Of a stretch of 64,000 bases of DNA, positions 58,506-64,000 are shown one piece after another. A program made the translations under genes and the position numbers. Within the stretch, counting starts at the first letter, position 1. Every line of letters begins with the position of its first letter. The notes beneath the pieces are model-generated. The model was not told the origin of the DNA and did not search any database. It saw nothing but the letters and a program-made list of their open reading frames with translations. Origin of the DNA: Phialophora verrucosa (Eukaryota; Ascomycota; Eurotiomycetes; Chaetothyriales; Herpotrichiellaceae). The stretch spans positions 1,488,001 to 1,552,000 of the forward strand of contig MSED01000003.1 of NCBI GenBank assembly GCA_002099365.1, in the 5' to 3' direction.

Positions 58506-59531
58506 ACTTTTCGAGCAGGTGATATTGGAGACACGGCATTTTAAGTGGCATGGTTAAGACGCCTACGATGATCTCAATGAGAGCGCTGCACAGCCTTTCC
58601 AGAGGAGATCCGGCAAAGAACTGAGCAACCGATGACGATGCGAACTGCCGTGGCGACCGGCTCGGCCGAGGATGTCATAGTCTGAAGAGCATTTTGCGTG
58701 GGAACAATGTCCATCGACAAGGCGTACAGCAAGATCAACCCTTACTATCAACAAGAACTCTGCAAAATTCTTCGCGCCTAGTCGATTGTTTGTCCCTGAT
58801 CTCCAAAGAACTTGACCGACTTGTGCAGGGGCGAATTTGGTTTGGAGACGGGTAGTGTTTCTCGCCTTGGCACTAGCCTGAGATGAAGCTGTGCTATGCA
58901 TTAATACTACTTGCGTACCCTTTCTTGCAATCCTTCCTTCGCGTGCAGACCTGAGCCCGAATCCAGCGCCGAGGAGACAATGAATGTGACGATGACACCA
59001 GCCACCCCTCTCTACAGCGCTGCCCTGGGGTGCGATTTCTTGCAGCGGTGCATAATTCTGGCATCCAGAGTGTAGATCAAGACAACCTTGAATCCCTATG
59101 CTATGTCACTCAGAACACAGTTGATAACCCCCGTGTCCCCAGGGCTTGCATATGCCCCCAAGCCAATCAGACTCGATCTTGGCACTGTTGCCGCTTTCAC
59201 AAGGCTCTGGAAGGCTTCACTGGAAGACGTGGCAAAGGTCATGGACGTTCTTAGAACCATAGAGCATTTCGATTTCTAGAATCGCTGACGACGTTGTTGT
59301 TGCCTCCTTTTGGGGAAAGGACCTGTTTTTCCAACTCCGCAGCGACGTTGCTCCAAGGTGACAGCTCGATCACTTTGTGTTCTGTTTCGTTTGTTGGCTT
59401 TCCTCAGACTACAATTAATTAGCACATTGGCAGTGAAAGGACCGGAGCATTACGAGAGAGCTCTTTGCCTAGAGCTGCCTCTAAGCCGTTGGCGGCGATG
59501 ATATAAGGAGATTACTCCACGGAAACTGATT
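58506..59531. other. intergenic with a few coding-like fragments
   Basis: 1.03 kb between RPS28 and ECM29. Two short plus-strand pieces look coding-like: about 58709-58783 (MSIDKAYSKINPYYQQELCK, ending in a stop) and about 59190-59279 (LWKASLEDVAKVMDVLRTIE, ending in a stop). I could not join them with credible introns and do not recognise a family. Confidence 0.3.
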
Positions 59532-62500
59532 ATGGCAACCCAACAACCCCTTCCCGAGGCCGAGCGCGAATACAATCTCATCTCCAAACTCGAACTACGC
59601 ATCGCCTCCGCCTCAACAGATGAGAAACTTGAGGAGATTCTGCAAAAGTTCCTACCAGCCCTGCTCCTGAAGCTCGCGTCTCCGACAGAAAGGAATCGCA
59701 ACCTCACGATCAAGATCTGCCAGTACGTCAGCCAGCGCCTTAAAATCAACTCGAGCATCAGACTCCCCGTGGCTGCACTCGTCAAAACATTCCGCGAGAA
59801 TGAGAATGCTTTTGTCCGACGATTCTGCCTCATCTTCATTGAGCAAGGCCTTCCGAGGCTGGAGGCAAATCAAGCCATCGAGACGTTACCCGGCGTCTTG
59901 CAATTCGCAATCCCAAAGGCTGCAAGCTACGATGCCACCGATGGGAAGATGTGGGCCATTGCGTTTGACTTCCTCCTCGAAGTCCTCCGGAAATGGAAAG
60001 TTCCTCAGCGAGACAGCAAGGAAGGTCTGGCCCTAAAAGAGGTCTTTGGTCTTTCCACTGTGCAGACCGATCTCCTCATCTCTCGGTTATGCGATTTCTT
60101 ACTCTACGATCCCAAAGACCCTGCAACAACGCAAACACTCGACGGCGATTTCCAACCCATCCTAGAGAAGAATCACAAACGTCGTTCGGAGATCATCCTC
60201 CCTATTGCAACCTTCATATTCACGGCTCTCTTCAGCGACGCTCAACGCCTCCTTCCCGCCGTGATAATGTCCGTCGATGCCAACGCCTCCGCGTCGAATA
60301 TTTCCGACATTATGTTCAAACAATGCACTTTTGATTTGGAATCCGAAGAGACAGTTGATGCGCTCTTTGCACTGTATGAACGCTCGAGGCCGAAACTTCG
60401 AACGAAGATCTTGTCACTGTTGTCCAGAAGCGAGGCCTCAACCAGTCGGACGGGTGAGATCATGAAGATGGTGCAGGCGCAGTTGCTGAACGTGAGTAAT
60501 ACGGGCCTTGAGGCCTCGAAATTGCGAGCTGCGTTGTTCTCGTATCTTTCATGGACGGTGAGGGTTGGGGGGCGTCATTTGGCTGGCGATATCAACATCC
60601 CCATTCAAGACTTGCTGAAAGGATATATTGAGATGCAAGGCTGGCCGACCATGAGTAGCGAGCAGTCCTCACCCGCAGAGATTGAGTTGCGATCAAAGGC
60701 ATATGAGAGCATCGGGCTATTGGCCGCCTTGAAGACCGAAACAAACAATGACGCCCGTACAATGGACTTGATTACATGGCTGTTCACGAGTCTTCGTTGC
60801 GACACGACTCGCGAAATCAGATCGAGTATGGAAGAGTCAATCGGTCGAATCATGAATGCTCTCCCAACATCGTTCCGCGACGACCTGTCCATAATCACCC
60901 GTCTGAAGGACCTTCTCTTGTGGAACGTTCTCAGCCGACCTGGTCAAGAAGATCCCATATACTTCCATCCCACTGTCAACAGCGCGACCTACCCAGCCGT
61001 GCGATTTGTCAACAAATGTCTCCCGTTCCATGACGTGGATGCGCGTTTTATCAACGTACTAGCCCTTGCGACAACGGACGGTAGGAGGGAAGTTGCTGAA
61101 GAAGCAGCGAGAGGCTTGGATCCGTACTGGCATGCTTCCAATATGCGCCTATCCTGGTCCCTAGACGAAAAGAAAATGGAACTCCCGAAGCTCGATGCTC
61201 TAGTGAGAAGGTTCTTCGGCGGCAATGGGGATGAAATGGAGCACTACAATGACCCCACCGTGTTAGCCACTGCGTTGACATTCTGCCGGAATATCCTTGT
61301 GTGTGAGGCTTTACATGATACGAAACTGGCTCCTGAAGAATCAGCAGATTGGAGACAAACCATCGATGCATTGGTGAACAACGACAAAGCTGCTCGACAA
61401 CGGATCCGAGTCTACCTCCGAGCCCTAAACGCCCATGATGTGCTGTTGCCAATGATTCTCGCTGCAATGCGTGGTGTCTCGAAATCATCTGGAGAATGTC
61501 TGGACTTATCCTTGGAAATCCTTTCAATCGCCCCGAACAACGTCCTGTCTGAAATCGATGCGGCCGGCCTAAATGCCGTTCAACGTGTCTCAGCAAACGC
61601 AGGCTTGCAACTTCGCGCCAGTCGCATTTTTGGAATCCTTGCTTCGTTGAAACAAGACGCAGAGGCCATTGCAAAAGCCGAGTTTGAACAAGTCGCACGC
61701 TGGAAGGCAGCTATTGGAGAGGAATCGGTCAGAGTTCAGGGTTACCTGCTACGGGTTTCCTTTTGCTTCACCAGAAAAGCACTCAGACTTCCTCAAGAGA
61801 TCTCCAAAGACGCAGGCTCTGACCTCCTCCAAACGGTCCTCGATATACTCAGGACGTCCTCCGACTGGGCGCTCAAAGATACCGCCTATAGATGTCTTCG
61901 TCAATTGGCGCTGTGCACGCCCGATGTCTTCGCAACAGAACATGAAGCATTGGTGGACCAGCTCGTCTCTGACGGAAAGAAAGAGAGTGAGATTGCCATC
62001 TCGGCTGCAGGACCGATGCTTGGGATCTTGCATGCGCAGAACGCCGATAGTCCGCACTTTAGATCTTTCTTTGATCGACTGCTAGGCCTTTACGAGGTGA
62101 AGCGAGCAGAATTCCACTTCGCACTGGGAGAGACCCTTGCAGTGGCATGCGCCGGATTCAGATCCTCGTCCACCATGACAGAACTTGATGTTGATGTCGA
62201 TGTCTCCAGCTTCACTGTAAACGACGACCTCTTGACAAGAATCCTTGACAGGGTTATCGAGGACTGTAAGACTACAAAACCATCGCTGAAGAAGGCGGCG
62301 GCCATCTGGCTTTTGTGTCTGATCCAATACTGCGGCGAATTGCCAGTAGTCAGAGCGAGACTGCGTGACTGTCAAGCCGCATTTGCCAGGCTCTTGAACG
62401 ATCGTGACGAAATCATTCAAGAGACGGGCTCACGAGGTCTCGGCCTTGTGTATGAGCGAGGCGACAAGCAGCTCAAGGACGACTTGGTGAGGGACCTGGT

Positions 62501-64000
62501 GCAGAGCTTCACCGGGAGCAAAGCCAAAATGTCTGGAACTGTGAGTGAGGATACCCAGCTCTTCGAGGCCGGTGCCTTGCCGACCGAAAACGGCCAATCC
62601 GTCACGACCTATAAGGACATTGTCAGCCTAGCCACCGAAATGGGAGATCCAAGCTTGGTATATCGTTTCATGAATCTGGCTTCCAACAACGCCATCTGGA
62701 ACAGTCGCGCAGCATTTGGCAGATTCGGGCTTGGTAGTGTGCTGGCTGACTCCACATACCTGACAGAAAACAAAAAGTTCTACCCCAAGCTCTACCGATA
62801 TCGATTTGATCCAAACCCAAATGTCCAGCGGTCCATGAACGAAATCTGGCGGGCGTTGGTCAAAGATCCAAATGCTGTTATCAACGAACACTTTGATCTC
62901 ATCATGGAGGATCTGCTGCAAAGTGTGGTCTCGGGCAAGGATTGGCGAGCCCGTGAAGCCAGCTGTGCCGCGATATCGGATCTGGTTCAAGGCCGGGAAG
63001 TCGAGAAATTCGAGAACTACCTCGACGACGTCTGGAAAGTGGCTTTCAAAGTCATGGATGATGTCAAGGAGACCGTCCGGACAGCTGCCATGAAGTTGTG
63101 CAGGACTCTCACGAGCATGCTGGTCCGTAACTTGGAGGTCGGCGAGGGAAACACGAAACGTTCTGCAACGATGCTGAACCACGCCATGCCTTTTCTACTG
63201 CAACAAATGGACGGCGGTGGAGCCAAGGAAGTGCAACAGTATGCCATCGTAACGCTACTGGAGGTGATCAAAAAGGCACCTCCCAAATCTCTTCGGCCTT
63301 ATGCACCGACAATACTGGAGACACTCATCTTATCGCTAAGCTCTCTTGAGCATGAAGGCATCAACTATCTGCACCTCAACGCAGACAAGTATGGTCTCAC
63401 TGCCGAGAAGCTGGACAAGATGAGAGTCTCTAGTATCAATGCATCACCAGTGACGGAAGCGATCGAGGACTGTTTGGAGAGTATTACTATGAAGGTCGAT
63501 ACTGACGAAGATCCAAATGCGATGCAGGGGGTTGAGTCGACCTCCCAATCAAAAGAGAGAGTAACACCTATGGAAGATGCAATGCGACGGCTTGCAAATG
63601 CGTACCGGGCCGCAATCGGGTTGCCGTCTAAAGTCGGCCTGAGCAGGGTAATGACAACTCTGGTTGTCCGTCACCCGGCAGCTTTCCGGCCATACGCAGA
63701 CAGGTTCGCTCAACTGACCAGAAAGCACCTCCTGGATCGCAATGCCACCATCAGCGTTGCCTTTAGCACCTCCGTGGGGTACTTGATGCGCCTGACTTCG
63801 GAGAAGGAAATTCAGGCGACAAACAAGTATGCACAGAAACTGTACTTCGAGTCACAAGAACTGAGTCATCGTGCTGTCGCGGGCGAGATCATCCAGGCGA
63901 TCTCCAAGGCTGCCAACGATGTCTTTATGAACTCTGCAGCCGTCTTCCTCCCTTTTGCCTTCATTGGGCGGCGCGATACAGACGAAGAAGTGCGAGACCG
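59532..64000 (+). CDS. ECM29: proteasome adaptor/scaffold ECM29, 3' end outside window
   Basis: An open frame runs from MATQQPLPEAEREYNL to the window edge, 1489 codons, with no stop or intron seen. The N-terminal block (LISKLELRIASASTDEKLEE, LPALLLKLASPTERNR) and RLANAYRAAIGLPSKVGLSR late in the protein match ECM29. It is built of HEAT-like helical repeats throughout. ECM29 bridges the 20S core and 19S regulator, holds 26S proteasomes together and inhibits faulty assemblies; it also links proteasomes to endosomes and ER. Full-length homologues are about 1800-1900 residues, so roughly a fifth is missing here. It lies on the same strand as RPS28. Confidence 0.92.
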   Translation, partial: MATQQPLPEAEREYNLISKLELRIASASTDEKLEEILQKFLPALLLKLASPTERNRNLTIKICQYVSQRLKINSSIRLPVAALVKTFRENENAFVRRFCLIFIEQGLPRLEANQAIETLPGVLQFAIPKAASYDATDGKMWAIAFDFLLEVLRKWKVPQRDSKEGLALKEVFGLSTVQTDLLISRLCDFLLYDPKDPATTQTLDGDFQPILEKNHKRRSEIILPIATFIFTALFSDAQRLLPAVIMSVDANASASNISDIMFKQCTFDLESEETVDALFALYERSRPKLRTKILSLLSRSEASTSRTGEIMKMVQAQLLNVSNTGLEASKLRAALFSYLSWTVRVGGRHLAGDINIPIQDLLKGYIEMQGWPTMSSEQSSPAEIELRSKAYESIGLLAALKTETNNDARTMDLITWLFTSLRCDTTREIRSSMEESIGRIMNALPTSFRDDLSIITRLKDLLLWNVLSRPGQEDPIYFHPTVNSATYPAVRFVNKCLPFHDVDARFINVLALATTDGRREVAEEAARGLDPYWHASNMRLSWSLDEKKMELPKLDALVRRFFGGNGDEMEHYNDPTVLATALTFCRNILVCEALHDTKLAPEESADWRQTIDALVNNDKAARQRIRVYLRALNAHDVLLPMILAAMRGVSKSSGECLDLSLEILSIAPNNVLSEIDAAGLNAVQRVSANAGLQLRASRIFGILASLKQDAEAIAKAEFEQVARWKAAIGEESVRVQGYLLRVSFCFTRKALRLPQEISKDAGSDLLQTVLDILRTSSDWALKDTAYRCLRQLALCTPDVFATEHEALVDQLVSDGKKESEIAISAAGPMLGILHAQNADSPHFRSFFDRLLGLYEVKRAEFHFALGETLAVACAGFRSSSTMTELDVDVDVSSFTVNDDLLTRILDRVIEDCKTTKPSLKKAAAIWLLCLIQYCGELPVVRARLRDCQAAFARLLNDRDEIIQETGSRGLGLVYERGDKQLKDDLVRDLVQSFTGSKAKMSGTVSEDTQLFEAGALPTENGQSVTTYKDIVSLATEMGDPSLVYRFMNLASNNAIWNSRAAFGRFGLGSVLADSTYLTENKKFYPKLYRYRFDPNPNVQRSMNEIWRALVKDPNAVINEHFDLIMEDLLQSVVSGKDWRAREASCAAISDLVQGREVEKFENYLDDVWKVAFKVMDDVKETVRTAAMKLCRTLTSMLVRNLEVGEGNTKRSATMLNHAMPFLLQQMDGGGAKEVQQYAIVTLLEVIKKAPPKSLRPYAPTILETLILSLSSLEHEGINYLHLNADKYGLTAEKLDKMRVSSINASPVTEAIEDCLESITMKVDTDEDPNAMQGVESTSQSKERVTPMEDAMRRLANAYRAAIGLPSKVGLSRVMTTLVVRHPAAFRPYADRFAQLTRKHLLDRNATISVAFSTSVGYLMRLTSEKEIQATNKYAQKLYFESQELSHRAVAGEIIQAISKAANDVFMNSAAVFLPFAFIGRRDTDEEVRD

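Noticed and set aside
58563..58901. 112-codon minus-strand frame after RPS28
   Set aside because: No domain, biased composition, and a better coding-like signal exists on the other strand, itself too short to call.

Overview
The window is chromosomal DNA of a filamentous ascomycete (Pezizomycotina). The evidence is short GT-AG introns, mostly 47-140 bp, in many genes, two Zn2Cys6 regulators, a HET-domain gene, a Pho80/PREG-type cyclin and typical fungal housekeeping genes on both strands. I cannot fix the genus from sequence alone. I saw no tRNA, rRNA, CRISPR array or intact transposon. Exon structures were worked out by hand from splice motifs, reading-frame continuity and family similarity recalled from memory.

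Layout. 1-6.4 kb: the 3' part of a CDK7/Kin28-like kinase, a ubiquitin-like-domain protein, a decayed amino-acid permease pseudogene and an intact AAAP-type amino-acid transporter. 7.3-25.5 kb is accessory and metabolic: a nine-exon FMN alpha-hydroxyacid oxidase divergent from a DapA-superfamily aldolase, a convergent Zn2Cys6 regulator, two NAD(P)-binding epimerase-like proteins, a HET-domain protein, an FAD monooxygenase facing a second Zn2Cys6 regulator, and a short-chain dehydrogenase. 25.8-34.8 kb is a DNA-repair block: MSH3, then RAD7 and RAD16 divergent from one short shared promoter. 36-45.6 kb holds a likely glycine-betaine/N-methylglycine demethylation set: a sarcosine-oxidase-like flavoprotein with a peroxisomal-type C-terminus, a dimethylglycine dehydrogenase-like fusion protein, and a Rieske oxygenase divergent from it. 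A diverged tandem repeat lies inside this set. 47-64 kb is mostly housekeeping: PREG/Pho80 cyclin, proteasome beta1 (PRE3), BEM46-like hydrolase, ATP11, a CSI2-like membrane protein, FCF1, a small membrane protein, HIS1, RPS28 and the 5' 1489 codons of ECM29.

How genes may work together. The Rieske oxygenase, the dimethylglycine dehydrogenase-like enzyme and the sarcosine-oxidase-like enzyme could remove the three methyl groups of glycine betaine in order. RAD7 and RAD16 form the global-genome nucleotide-excision-repair complex and share a promoter. PRE3 and ECM29 both serve the proteasome. The hydroxyacid oxidase, aldolase and adjacent regulator may be one catabolic unit; that is inference.

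Gene-structure oddities include a start codon split by an intron (RAD7), a GC-AG intron, a tandem TAGTAG acceptor in PRE3, and two convergent coding regions that overlap by 52 bp (BEM46-like/ATP11).
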